From contig JAXBDG010000005.1 of assembly GCA_036320915.1 (NCBI GenBank), positions 186,001 to 250,000 of the forward strand: a stretch of DNA of 64,000 bases, in the 5' to 3' direction. Numbering within the stretch: the stretch's first letter is position 1; the number at the start of each line of letters is the position of its first letter. The position numbers were made by a program, and so were the translations under genes. Shown here piece by piece: positions 41,771-53,442 of this stretch. This DNA comes from Linnemannia elongata. Its lineage: Eukaryota; Mortierellomycota; Mortierellomycetes; Mortierellales; Mortierellaceae. The notes beneath the pieces were generated by a model, which saw only the letters and a program-made list of their open reading frames with translations, was not told where the DNA came from and ran no database searches.

Positions 41771-42365
41771 TGGTCTTTGAGGTACGAAAGGTTGATAGAC
41801 AGAGCTAAAAAAAAGGGGGTGCGATGAGGTGGTGAGGAAAGTAAGGAAGAAAAGAGTGAAGCAGAGAACAGAAGAGGTTAAGAAAAAGAAAGAAAGGAGT
41901 GAGATGAGAAGAAAAGTATAAAGAAGAAAGGTTAATCGCTACCGTTTGCGAAAAGTGAACATCAATGAGCCATTTTGCATCCTGTCCAATGGTATCTGCA
42001 TACGAAAAGAAAAGGAAAAAGTATTAAGAGTTACACAGCATTCGTGTTCACAAAAGAACAAAAAGAAGATTCTCTTCTCTGTACAAATAAACCGCTCCCC
42101 ATCGCAAAGAGCCAAAACAAAATAGAGTTGCTGTATCCCCTGGCAATTATCAACGGTAGGTCGGCCACTTTAACGACTCCGAGATAACAAAAAAGAACCA
42201 CTTTGTTTTTAATTAAAGTAGAGAAGGAAAATAAGAACACAAAAATATCATCCACGCCACCCACCGCCATTCCGTGTCATAGGATGAATATTTAATCTCC
42301 CCTACACGGGATTCGACGTCGTCTCCTTTCAAATTCTCGTTGATGCACCGCGCTGGATCAACAAC
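41771..42365. other. Upstream region of the FAD monooxygenase
   Basis: A-rich on the plus strand near the start codon. No exon is seen up to the WD40 relic. Confidence 0.4.
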
Positions 42366-42570
42366 TTACGGCAGGTCGAACTGAGACCAACGGCTCCCTT
42401 GAAAGCCGAATCCATGACACATAGCTGCCCAATAGAAGAGCCCCAGTGCATACGATCGATACACATCCTGCCTCTGCACTCGATATCCGCCACACTCGAA
42501 CAGAACCATCAGAAGAACCAGTGACAAACTCCATCGGCACCACCGGATTCCATGCAACGCTTGTCACAAC
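42366..42570 (-). pseudogene. Broken fragment of the last WD40 repeat and C-terminus of a NACHT-WD40 gene
   Basis: On the minus strand VTSVAWNPVVPMEF, then SDGSVRVWRISSAEAG matches the last WD40 blade of the 43281-47117 protein almost residue for residue. The frame then slips and a shifted remnant of the following segment (FQGSRWSQFD-like, against FKGAVGLSP) appears. Similarity starts and stops abruptly at both ends. It lies about 0.7 kb past the 3' end of that gene on the same strand. It is the residue of a partial tandem duplication and does not encode a domain by itself. Confidence 0.8.
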
Positions 42571-43280
42571 CTGATCACCTCCGTATCTTATCTTATCGCT
42601 GTTACTCAGGGGAGAGGTCCTGGCCAGAGTTATAGGACCGCTGTAAAGTCCTCAATTGGTACGGGGGGGAAAAGGGGTTGTCGTAGTATAGCGTTAACGG
42701 GGTCCTAAAGAATACAAGCTGCAGGGCGCCAACGAGACTCTTGTCAATTCTGCTCTTGTGTAAAAGGACAAGGAGCAGACGAAAGAGCTCGGCGCACTAC
42801 TAATACTAGTCTGCTAGGAATGACTGCTAATCTAAAGCCTTGCCGCCACTGCCTAGCCACCACATCTTTTTGTAACATCGCCTTGACCCCCTCCCCAGCC
42901 AATGAAATCTTAGGGGCACAAATGCATTCACGATCAATCATGAAGGGCAGACATCGATAATCTTGATTGCAATTCATGGTAAGCGTAAACAGGGCAAAAT
43001 GTGAGAAGCAAAAGTGGTGAAGAGCAAGAAGAAAAACAAAATAAAAAGACTCACAACATCCTCTTTGACCATGATCCTACGCAACAACACAGACCGTCAT
43101 TGTTTATATGAAAATAGGAGAGTGAAAAAATGAAAGTACAAATGGAAGACGTAGATTGTTCATCATTCTAAGGAAGCAAAAATGGTGACGAAAGTAAAAG
43201 TATGGTGGATTGCAAATGGAAAAGAAGGATACAAAAATTGGATCTTCTGACCAACAACTAAGACGATCATCATCAACCGC
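42571..43280. other. Intergenic between relic and NACHT gene 3' end
   Basis: No coding similarity noticed beyond the relic. AT-rich near 43000-43200, consistent with 3' UTR sequence. Confidence 0.4.
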
Positions 43281-46200
43281 CTACTCAGCCACCACAGCAA
43301 TTGAACCCTCATCATCTTCCTCCGACAGCAATGAATCGTCTTTCGACAGAAACGACTCGTCAAATGAACTCTCATCATTATCCTCCAACAGAAGCGAATC
43401 ATCAATGGCACCGCGTTGTACCAACAGCTTGCGGTATATCGGACTGAGACCAACGGCTCCCTTGAAATTCAGATCCGCGGCGCACAGTTCCTCAATGTGA
43501 GAGCTCCACTTCATATGAACTGATATTTCTCCTGCCTCGGCACCCGAAATCCGCCACACTCGAACAGAACCGTCGTTGGAGCCGGTGACAAACTCCATCG
43601 GCACCACCGGATTCCATGCGACGCTTGTCACGGACTTTGAACATCCACTGACAACATCAACACAGGACCAGCTGTCGACCTCGCCTGACCAGAGACGGAC
43701 CGTCTTGTCGCTACCGCCAGAGAGGATCCACTTGCCACAAGGAGAGTAGGCGACGCTGTACACCTGACCTGTGTGCCCTTCCAGTTTGACATCAGGCTTG
43801 TCCGACCGAAGGTCCCAGAGCAGAATCAAGGAGGCACCAGTACCGAGTACGAGTCGTTGGCCATCCGGTGAGTAGTCCATTGAGAGTGGCGTGTCTGATA
43901 TACACACTTCCTTCAGAGGTTGACGAAGGTCTGTAACTCGGGGATCGAAAAGACAAATTATCGGTGGGCTCGATAGCAATCTAACTGCTATTTGGTTTCC
44001 GACGGGGGAGAAGACCACGTATCTTCTCGGGCGGTAGAAATCGTCCATCTCACCCACCACTGTGCCTTGGTCATAGGGTCTATCAAGATCCCACAATCGT
44101 GTAACCCCTTCACGGTCGTATGAGACCAACCACTGACCACATTGCGAAAAACTCATGTCAACAATTGGGTAGTCGGTAAATCCAAGGAGAACGCGCTCAA
44201 CAACATTGGTTCGAACATTCTTCAACCGAATATTCCCATTTTCGCAACCGCTCGCGAACCAAGTGCCGTTGGGCGATAAGGCGATCGAGTAGACATCGGG
44301 TGCGGATGATAATGGAATGAATCTGGACGCTCCCGTGGAAGAGTTCAACTGCTGAATGACGTTGCCGCTATGATCAGAGATTATACACAGACCGTCATGA
44401 GAGTATGCCACAGTTCGAATCTCGGCGGGAAGTTCTTTTATGATGGAACTCGACCGGTTAGCGTTCACCTCCCAGAGTCGTACAATCCCGCCCCAATCTG
44501 CTGAAGCAATTTGTAGGCCGTCTAGGGAAAAGGTACAGGTGGCGATCCAATTGCTATGACCCGACAACCTGGAGATGAGTTGTCCACTCGATGAGACCCA
44601 CAGTCGAACGGTTTTGTCCCAGCTTGACGAAACAATAAACTCTTCCCTTGGAGAAAATGCGATATCTGTTAGCTTTTCGGAGTCATCGTCGAGAATCAGA
44701 CCCAGCTCTCCGGTGAATGCATCTACGAGTTGAATCACGCTATCTCTCTGACCAGTAATGACGGCGAACTGCCGTCCATCTGCAGAAAGGACTACGCGCG
44801 AATAGCCAACATAGGGAATGGCCCAACCAGGCTCTGGTGCTCCTGTCTTCGAATCCCACACTCGAATCGTTCCATCCCTGCTGCCCGAGACAAGTCTCCG
44901 TCCATCAGCTGAATATGCGACACTCAAAACAAAATCTTCATGGCCGTTCAAGACAAACAAGCACTCTCCTGTCTCCGAACTCCACAACCGGATCGTGCTG
45001 TCGTCGCTGGCCGACGCGATATGCTTGCCGCAGGGTGAAAATGCCACTGACCTCACCCAATGCGTATGCCCCTTCATGGTTAACAAAGTCTCGCCACTGT
45101 CAGCATCCCATAATCGACAGGTCCTGTCGCAGCTCCCAATCGCAAGGTGCCTGCTGTTAGGTGAAAAGGCGATACTCAGCAACTCACTCCGTCCTTCGCG
45201 TTGACGGGCTTGAGTCCATGTCGTAGTGTTGTAGGTAATAAGAATTCCGTACAACAGAGCGACAGCAAACAATTTTCCATTAGGCGAGAAGGCGACGGCC
45301 ATGACTGAGTAGTATACCTGTAAATATGGCAGTTCCTCAAACCGAACACCATCCATCTGAGCACCATCGAAATCCACCTGCCTCAACCAACTCCTTGCAA
45401 AGTTGACACCCGTCAAATCGGCTCCTTGAAACTGGGCGGAGTCGAACTGACCGTCGGAAAGATCTGCTCCTGAGATCCGGATGCCTCGGAGGTCAGCGCT
45501 GTTGAAATGAACGCCTGCTCGGACAAGGATGGTGATGGCGTTGGCAGCAGCGGTGGCAGCAGTGGCATCCGTCTTGGACTGCTCGATGATGGCTAGGAGC
45601 TGCTTCTCGAAACAAGGGTGCAACTTAACTCGCTCGCACAGGAACTGGAGGACCGATGGCTCCGTAAGGAGGCTTCGCTTGAACAAGGGAACTTTGGCGT
45701 CGAGCAACGTCGGATCAGTGGAATCAATATCGGATTGTGGAGCAAACTCGTCACGGTCGTTAAGACTGCTGGGATTGAAGACAGCGAGAGAAAAAAAATA
45801 CTCGAGCATTGATCGATGAAGGAATTGAAACTGGCTGCCGGTGCGGTTTAGCGGACTCGATTCTCGCAGCATTCGGACCTCAGGGTCAGGGCCAAAAAAC
45901 GCAGCTCTCCACGTCGTTTTGTCCTTAACGTGGACATACTGGACCACCGGGTTTCCATCTTGGTGCTCAAAGATCGCCAACGCCAGCCTGGTAGCATAGC
46001 CAACACCCATCGAAATAAAACCTGCCTCCACTAATTGACCCAGCATATCTCGATCCTTCCTGGTCAAGACGATTCGTTGAAGCCGTCGGCTATTGACAGC
46101 GAACCAATGCCTCACAAAAGTGTCGTACAGCTGAACACGCGTGATGTTGATGGCCGACAGATCCTGCTTTCCCTCGGTGACTCCTGGCAGCGCCTCCAAC

Positions 46201-47117
46201 GACAGAGACAGAAGAAAAGGGTTTTTGACCAGATCTATAAGATTCGGGATGGACGTCAACCTGTTCATGTAGTCCTTGGTAATCCAAGTGCGTGGTTCGA
46301 GGGGGACATACTGCTCGACGTAATCTTCGATCTGCTCCTTAGAGAAAGGCGCGATCACAGCCTCCTGGAAGAGGTCGATGGCGTGGCCCTGGTAGTGACT
46401 GGACCCTTCAGGCATGAACTGGCTTCGATATTCTTGGCCAAGAAACTGAGTTCTGCAAGAGATCACCATCTTGACCTTCCACTGACCAGGGCGGTTAAAG
46501 AGGTTGGTGGAGTGAAGGTTGGCGGTGAGTTGGCTCTCGTCGTACCCGTCACAGATGAGGACAAATTGGCGATATAGTCTCATCTCCTGGATCTGCTCCT
46601 CAGAAAAATGGTTGGCCCTGAGGTGCTCCACAATGAGTTCCTTCTCAGGTCGGTCGATGGAAGGGAGGTTAATCAAGAGCGGGATGGGGTCACTATTCTG
46701 GTAGACCGTCCAGAGTTGGCGCTCCAAATATCGATTGAAGGTCGACTTCCCCGCGCCCGAGTCACCAAGAATCAACATGACCTGCCGCTCACTCGCCAAG
46801 AACTCTTGGACCTTCTCCTTGAGGGGGAAGAGGTCTTCTTTAAGGGCCTGCAGGTTAGTCTTGGCCAAAGGTGCGATGAAGATAGGTAGTTGTGCCTCCT
46901 CAAGGCGTTGCCATCGGAGCTGGTGAAGGGCATATTCAACAAGGGTGGTGTTTTCGAAATGGACAGGGGGAACTGGGGGAGAGCCTGGACCTGGACGAGT
47001 AGTTGAGTCCTGGGTCGAAGAAGCACTTTGTCTTTGTTCGCGTTCTCTTACGTAGGCGCGGGCAGTAGCATTAGCTGCCTGGCTAGGGCAGGTTCCTGAT
47101 CTTTTGTTGATGGTCAT
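43281..47117 (-). CDS. NLR-like protein: NACHT, pentapeptide repeats, WD40 propellers (1278 aa)
   Basis: Single exon and close paralog of the 24919-30507 gene, but without its 660-residue N-terminal helical region. It begins with a short Arg/Gln/Ser/Pro-rich leader and enters homology at LHQLRWQRLEEAQLPIFIAP. NACHT Walker A is GDSGAGKST (118-126) and Walker B is FVLICDGYDE. The region FQFLHRSMLEYFFSLA and pentapeptide repeats (ADLRGIRISGADLSDGQF) follow, then about fourteen WD40 repeats. The C-terminal tail differs: it is acidic and Ser-rich (about the last 40 residues, DESFLSKDDSLLSEEDDE) where the paralog has a basic/Gly tail. A shared ligand-sensing propeller with different output regions is a reasonable inference. 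The start at 47117 is the first ATG; no upstream exon with the missing domain was found. Confidence 0.87.
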   Translation of the reverse strand: MTINKRSGTCPSQAANATARAYVREREQRQSASSTQDSTTRPGPGSPPVPPVHFENTTLVEYALHQLRWQRLEEAQLPIFIAPLAKTNLQALKEDLFPLKEKVQEFLASERQVMLILGDSGAGKSTFNRYLERQLWTVYQNSDPIPLLINLPSIDRPEKELIVEHLRANHFSEEQIQEMRLYRQFVLICDGYDESQLTANLHSTNLFNRPGQWKVKMVISCRTQFLGQEYRSQFMPEGSSHYQGHAIDLFQEAVIAPFSKEQIEDYVEQYVPLEPRTWITKDYMNRLTSIPNLIDLVKNPFLLSLSLEALPGVTEGKQDLSAINITRVQLYDTFVRHWFAVNSRRLQRIVLTRKDRDMLGQLVEAGFISMGVGYATRLALAIFEHQDGNPVVQYVHVKDKTTWRAAFFGPDPEVRMLRESSPLNRTGSQFQFLHRSMLEYFFSLAVFNPSSLNDRDEFAPQSDIDSTDPTLLDAKVPLFKRSLLTEPSVLQFLCERVKLHPCFEKQLLAIIEQSKTDATAATAAANAITILVRAGVHFNSADLRGIRISGADLSDGQFDSAQFQGADLTGVNFARSWLRQVDFDGAQMDGVRFEELPYLQVYYSVMAVAFSPNGKLFAVALLYGILITYNTTTWTQARQREGRSELLSIAFSPNSRHLAIGSCDRTCRLWDADSGETLLTMKGHTHWVRSVAFSPCGKHIASASDDSTIRLWSSETGECLFVLNGHEDFVLSVAYSADGRRLVSGSRDGTIRVWDSKTGAPEPGWAIPYVGYSRVVLSADGRQFAVITGQRDSVIQLVDAFTGELGLILDDDSEKLTDIAFSPREEFIVSSSWDKTVRLWVSSSGQLISRLSGHSNWIATCTFSLDGLQIASADWGGIVRLWEVNANRSSSIIKELPAEIRTVAYSHDGLCIISDHSGNVIQQLNSSTGASRFIPLSSAPDVYSIALSPNGTWFASGCENGNIRLKNVRTNVVERVLLGFTDYPIVDMSFSQCGQWLVSYDREGVTRLWDLDRPYDQGTVVGEMDDFYRPRRYVVFSPVGNQIAVRLLSSPPIICLFDPRVTDLRQPLKEVCISDTPLSMDYSPDGQRLVLGTGASLILLWDLRSDKPDVKLEGHTGQVYSVAYSPCGKWILSGGSDKTVRLWSGEVDSWSCVDVVSGCSKSVTSVAWNPVVPMEFVTGSNDGSVRVWRISGAEAGEISVHMKWSSHIEELCAADLNFKGAVGLSPIYRKLLVQRGAIDDSLLLEDNDESSFDESFLSKDDSLLSEEDDEGSIAVVAE

Positions 47118-47724
47118 GAAGTTCTGACTATTTGGTGAAGGGGACGAACAAGTTCAAAGACAGAAAAAGTAAATTCAGTACATCGAATACTATGTTTGTG
47201 TACTTTGGCTGCTTCAATTGCCTTGTTGCTATTGCTGGGTGCCTCCAGAATAGTATGGAGACGTACCCTCAAGACGAAAGTATTGTCGTTGTTGATTTAT
47301 TGTAAAAGGTGGACGACTGATTCCATGAATGAATGAATGAATGAATTAAAAATGGAAAAACACAGAGTTGATGGCTTGGAGTTGCACTGATGAAGTGAAA
47401 GAATGGTAAGGCGGGAAGGAAGTAGGGAAGAAGGGAAAAAGGGAAGGAGCGAGGAAAGGAACAGAGGAGGAGAGGAGGGGAGCGTAGAAAAAGCAAGAGA
47501 GAGCGAGAGAGAGGTAAAAAGTGCGAAAGGAAGCAATACTCGTTTTTAAGTCTGCGCCATGGTTAATTGGTTTACGTACTGCTCTCATATTCTCATATCC
47601 CACAATCCCTAATCCTGCATGCTCCCCATTCGCACTTCCCTCTAGTCAGCCAGAAACTAGTAAGCGTACAAATACGTATTTTTAATCATTGAAAGCACAC
47701 AAATGTCTATGAGTTCAGTTATGT
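47118..47724. other. Intergenic between NACHT gene and TPS2
   Basis: Purine-rich on the plus strand (47395-47530), with GAAT tetranucleotide repeats at 47327-47346. No exon with the missing N-terminal NLR domain was detected. Confidence 0.45.
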
Positions 47725-50700
47725 TTACGAGTCAACAGTACCAGACAAAATACCAAGAACACGAATCAACTCCTCAGGGCTGGTAACATGCCAATTGGCA
47801 AGTGTCTTCTTCAACGCATGTCCAATTGTAATCGAGAACCGCTCTCCATTGTATACATTGCCACTGCTGTTGCCATTGTTGATACCAACAGAGAAAGATC
47901 CCGCCGATCCCTGCGAGCTGATCGATGACCTTGACTGGTCATTGGAAGATGGAGTCAGACTGGTGCTACTGCTGCTGGGAGTGTTCGTCTCCGGGGTCAC
48001 AACGGTGCCAGGGTGGTGAGGAGGCATCAAATGAGTCGCATCCTGAACTCCTGGTGCAAATCCATTGGCAATATGATCGCTCGACAGGTGCAAATGAGGC
48101 ATCACAGGTGAGTGCTCCCGAGAATGCGCCAAGGTTGCATTGGCAATCTTCTCGGCCGTCTCTGCCACCAAGTCATTGTTGTAAGGCTCCACCACCGCGC
48201 TAGAGTTCCTGCGAGCCGCATTAGCGTTGTTGTTGTTGGGACTAACAAGTGCACGGAACATATCCTCGTCCGTCTTGTCGTCTCCTGCACACATCACAAA
48301 CTCGACATCCGGATGCTGACCCAACAGCCTCTTGACGATCTCTCCCTTGTTGACAATTGTGGGGCGGACCTCCAAGTTCTTCTTGCCCACAAGAATCTCG
48401 ACGGGGAGCTTGGACAAGACCGCGCCCTCCAGGTGGTTCTGGCACTCTTTGGCCTGGAACGCGCCAAACTCTGGATCTGCCATACGGTAATGCCACGTCA
48501 ACGACGACCTCTTGTGCTCAATAAACGAACCTATTGTAGACAAAGGGTATGATTAATTAATGCCATTATCCACATATGAGAAAAAAAAATCCAAGTACCA
48601 TATTAGCAGTCCTGAAAGGGTTACCTTGCGTCCGCTCAGTGTAGTAAGTAAAGATCTCAATGACATCGTTCTTCCAGCCCATATCCAAGGACTCTGTCAG
48701 ATTAACCCACTTTTGACCTCCAGGCTGTCTCATGAACGATCCGTGCTCAGCACTGAAGCCGAGGTTGGGGATATGTCCAAGCCACTCCTCCAGCACCTTC
48801 TGATCTCTTCCTGAAATAACCCACACAATGTTCTTGGGGTCAGCACAGAGCGCCGTCAATGCCTTCAACATATGCTCCTGAGGAACAGCCGCTCCAGGTG
48901 TCTTTCTAATTGGCGTCAACGTTCCCTAGAAGCCAATAGAATGTGTAGAGTATGAGTATCTGAATCATTTAACGATATATGTCAAAGTGACAAGAAAGTG
49001 GCAGTTGTAACTCACGTCGTAGTCAAACATGAGGAGGCGCTTCTTGGCTTTGTGGTACTGATCGGTGATGATATTGAGGTCAAGGTAAGGCGTGGGCGTC
49101 GACTGTTCTCCTGTTCCAACGTTCAAGATCAACTCGGCAATAAAATTCTTGGCCCAATATTGGGCAGTGTGAGAAAGGACGTGCTTGTGGAGTTGCTGTT
49201 TGTTTGCAGATAATAAATAACAAAGGAGAAAAATTAATAAACGAGATCCAGGTGCATAAGCATCACTTGCGCAAGCTGCAAAATGACCATAGAGGAGTAA
49301 GGCTTACGTTGTGACGAGAGATCTTGTCCTCCTCGCTGAGGTTGAGGGCATCATAGATAACCTTGGCGACACCCTGGTAGTCCCAAGGGTTGACCATCAT
49401 GGCACCGCTCAAGCTGCCGGCAGTTCCAGTAAATTCACTCAAGATGAGTGGACCGTGGTTTTCCTGCTGACACATAATGTACTCGAGTGAGGTCGTGTTC
49501 ATGCCGTCCCTGACAGATGTAATGAGACCAATGTCGGCAACTGAAAGTAGAGCATAGTACTCGTCCCGATCAATGTGCTGGTGGTAATGGTGGACAGGAG
49601 TAAAGTTGAGCGATCCGTATGTTCCATTGATATGAGCGACCTGTTCTGCAATCTTGGCTTCCAGTTTGGCGTTCTCGACTAGAGGAGGGGACGTCACTTG
49701 GATCAGGACAACCTCACCTTGCATCTCTGGGTAGTCGTTCAGAAACTTTTCGAAAGCCTGCAACTTTTGTTGGACACCCTTAACGAGATCCAGCTTGTCG
49801 CGCCCGACGATGATGCGCTTTCCCTTGTATGTTTTGCGGATGGCGTCCATCTTTGGCAAGACTCCGGCAGCTTTGCGTTGACGTTCAACCCGCTCGGCAT
49901 CGATACCGATTGGGAAGGTGCCGACCCAAACTGTTGAGCCCATTGCGTCAACGCCTCGAGGAGTTGATTCGTATCCATTGACACGGGTGCAACAACTAAT
50001 GAAATGTCTTGCGTATGAATATGTCTATTCAAAAGGAGAGGGGAATGAACATATGGTTAGTAAGAGGCATGAATATGTTCCGGGAAGGGTGAACCCTAGG
50101 TGTCACATTTCTTTAGTATCTCGGGTCAAATCAAAGTGAGCCATTACTTGGAACCCGATCTGATTGGCACCCAGGAGACCGTTCAAGATCTCAACACGCT
50201 CTATTTTTTCAGACACAAACACATGTATCAACAGAGTAGAGAAAAAGGAGGATTAGAGGGAGTGCAGTAGTCAAACATACAGACACTAGGACAAAAACGT
50301 ATAGCTGAAGGTTGAATCCAAAACAGCCATTTGCATCGTCTGTCATCATTGCCCAGCGAACAGAGAGCACAATACCATGCGCTTCTACTCTGACGACATT
50401 TTTGTCTATAACCATGTGGTTGTTTGTTGTTGTGCATAAAAGAGACACCAATGCGAGTAATGCACGCCTCCTGAAAGTGACCTCCTTTCTTCGGACACTT
50501 TTTTTTTCTCCCTCACTCCTCTCTCTTTGTGTCTGTCTGTCCCCCTTTGGATCAGTCGTTCATGACTTACTTGGAAGACATCTGAAGATCTCGGAAGAAG
50601 GGAAGGGTGCATGAATAAAGACTCCGATAGCAGCACCCGGGAGCTTTTGTCTGAGCATGTGTGGGACCAGCAACAGATGGTAATCATGGATCCACACTAT

Positions 50701-52019
50701 TTTTTCATTGGATAAAGAAAGAAGAAGTGTTAGAAGAGAGAGGTGGGGCAGGAACCCCCTTTGGTTTTTGTTGTTGATTAGGAATGACGATTCTTGATAA
50801 CAAACAAACAAACAAACAAAAATACAAATGATGATAAAACCAATCCAAGTTAGAAACTAAGCAAGACAGAAGAACATACCGATGTCTCCGGTCTGGTATT
50901 GCTCGAGAATGGCATCGGCAAACTGCTGGTTGACAAAGACATAGTCGTCCCAGCTCTTCTTTTCGATGCGTCCATCTGTTGCCTCGTCCCAGAGGATGTA
51001 ATGGAAGAGTGGCCAAAGGACTAAATCAAATCGAACATCGTCGGTTATTGGTTCAGGGCAGAATGTGATAAAGAAGGAAATGTCAGTCACATTCGGACCA
51101 TTTCATTCTCTTTTTTTACGGTGTGTCCGTCGATTGCCCACTGTGTCTCTGTCTGTGTGTATGCATTTGAAGCTAACAAAGCACATACACACGCACACAC
51201 ACAAGGACAGAGAGGCACCTTTATGGTTTTTGTTTGTTTTGTTCCCCTTCCCTCTTGTTAATTACATTTTATCATGAGTCAAAGACACACAAAAAAAAAG
51301 AGGGTCTTACCTGATTTGCAGTAGCCTTCATAATGCCCAGCAGCCCGGCTATCATCCAAGAAAATAGGCACGACCTTATCCTTGGCCCACAACTTCTCCT
51401 TCATCGCCTGCTTATGCGACTCGTTCAAATTCTTGGAGGGTACAATATAACCGTCCTGATCTGCCAGTTCTCCGACCCATCCGATTTGGATCGTTTCCAG
51501 ATCCTTGCGAAGCGACATGATCCCAGAGTAGAGGGCTGAATGGCCTCGTCGTCCTTCCAGAATGCAGTCTCCATCCTCATGCGCTCCTGGTGTTGGTGTT
51601 GCTGCTGCTGCTGCTGCCTCTGGAGTAGCAGCGTCAGTCGTGGTAGGATCGGTTCCTGTAGTTGCTCCTGAAGAGGCTTGACTCTTTGCTGCAGCGGCTG
51701 CAGCAACAGCTGCCTGGTGCTGCTGACGGAGAGAGATATACGACGACCGTCTATTCGCAGGAGGCGATCCAGCGCTGGAAGGAGACCCCAGACTTCCACT
51801 ACCGTTCCCACCAAGACCACCTCCATTCAAAGAAGGGCTGCAGTGGGCAGTTCTGTCGATCAGGGTGCAGGCGTAGGGGATCTGGTGGGTGACGTTGATG
51901 AGCCTTGGCTTATCGGAAAGAATGATCTGGCTTGTCTCTGCCAGCTCTGTCAGTGGCACGGCTCTGGAACCACTGTTGATGGTTGTCGACGAAGGAGCGG
52001 GGGACACTGGCACCGACAT
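47725..52019 (-). CDS. Trehalose-6-phosphate synthase/phosphatase, Tps2 type (1010 aa)
   Basis: Eight exons: 51311-52019, 50880-51020, 50571-50696, 50148-50200 (53 nt), 49308-50024, 49016-49195, 48625-48925 and 47725-48530. After an N-terminus with an Ala/Gln low-complexity stretch comes RLINVTHQIPY (Tps2/Tsl1-like start of the GT20 domain), then LWPLFHYILWDEA, VWIHDYHLLLVPHMLR, RDKLDLVKGVQQKL and SLEYI. The C-terminal HAD phosphatase has motif I DYDGT (Asp640, Asp642) and motif IV-like GDDKTDEDMF. It dephosphorylates trehalose-6-phosphate to trehalose, a stress and spore reserve sugar, in the Tps1/Tps2 complex. Intron 6 splits DYD|GT exactly. Whether the GT20 part is catalytically active cannot be told; in yeast Tps2 it is not. 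Confidence 0.93.
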
Positions 52020-53442
52020 CTTGCTTGTCTTTTGGTTAGTGAGAAGAGAGTGAATGGGGTGAGTGAATGTACAAGAGGAGAAGGAGGAGGAGATGGCGGT
52101 GGGTGAATGAACGGGTGTGTGTTTGTGTGTAAAGGCAGTAGGATGTAGAAGAAAGAAAGAAAGAAGCAGAGAGTGTTTTCGTGTCTGATGTCTGATTCAG
52201 AGAAGGAGAGTGATCTACAAAGAAAAAGCGTGAAGAGAAGAGAAGAGAACAGAAGAGGGGAGAAGAGTGGAGAGAAGTAGGCGTTGTGTCAAGAGTAAAG
52301 AGAGGAAAAGAAAAAAGAACGAAGAGACAGAGAGGCCAAAAGGGGAACGAAGTAAGGATGGCAATTAGGCTCCCAGACCCAGACCCAGAGATAAAAAGTG
52401 CGATCAGAAAAAGAACCCGACACACACGCACAAATCATCAAAGGTAATTCGCGTTATGGGTACGAGGAAGGGGAACCTAATCAGCACCCAGATCCTCAAG
52501 AGGCCACCTTTCCTTTTCACACTCCTTCTACTCCCCACCCTTCTAATATTACCAGCACCATGCATGATAAGCGACCGATTTGACCTTTATACACAAACTC
52601 GCACATGCTTGTCTACATTCATAAACAAACCACTCTCTCTTTCTACCTTGTGTTACCCGTCATCAAGCCCTTCTCTCTTTCTCTTTCCCAGTTCCCCCCT
52701 TTTCTATTATGTGTGATGTCATCATCGATCCACTCGCACACCTTATTTCTTGTCTTTGTATCCACTGCTCACTTTTCGCTTTCCTTATCGATTTCCACAT
52801 CTGGCCAGGGGCATAGACATTAGAGAGAAAGAAAAAGTGTCACCCAGACCAAGGCACAAGAGGTCATCACAGTAATCGACAAGTGTCGACTCGACCTTAC
52901 TGTCGATCCAATTGCTCAGGGTCAGATCGATCCATGTCTACAACCAATTGCGTTTTTTTTTTTTTTTTGGTTGCTCCTGTCGTGCGCACGTTCATCCCTA
53001 TCTTACCTCCCATTGTCCCAGCAAGAGCAAAGCAGAGAAGCATGAGATCATAGATCCAATGACAGAACGACCATATCCACACACACTCAGTCGCTCAAAA
53101 CAAACCATATCGCTCTCTTCTCCCTTCCCTTGCATTGCATTGACTTACCCTCCCCACCTCATTTTCAGCCCCTATCAGATTATCACGCAGCCAAACAGTA
53201 ACCAACAATCAAGATAACCAAAACAAAGCTCTTTTGTTTTTCATACATCCGCTTCTGCTCACTTTTTTTTATTTTTTTCCGCAAGGGCGGCAAATGCAGT
53301 TCACTTTTTTTGTTTGTTGTTCATTTGTGTTTTATTAGTTTTTAGGGGATATGGTAGCATATGTACACAGAATAAGATTAGATATAGAAAAAAAGTATAT
53401 GTGTGGGGGATAACGAATTGGTGGCGCCTTTCTCTCCCTCTT
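52020..53442. other. Promoter region of TPS2 and 3' region of the urea transporter
   Basis: Purine-rich on the plus strand near 52040-52340 (pyrimidine-rich 5' leader of TPS2), with a T run at 52954-52968. No gene is seen. Confidence 0.45.
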
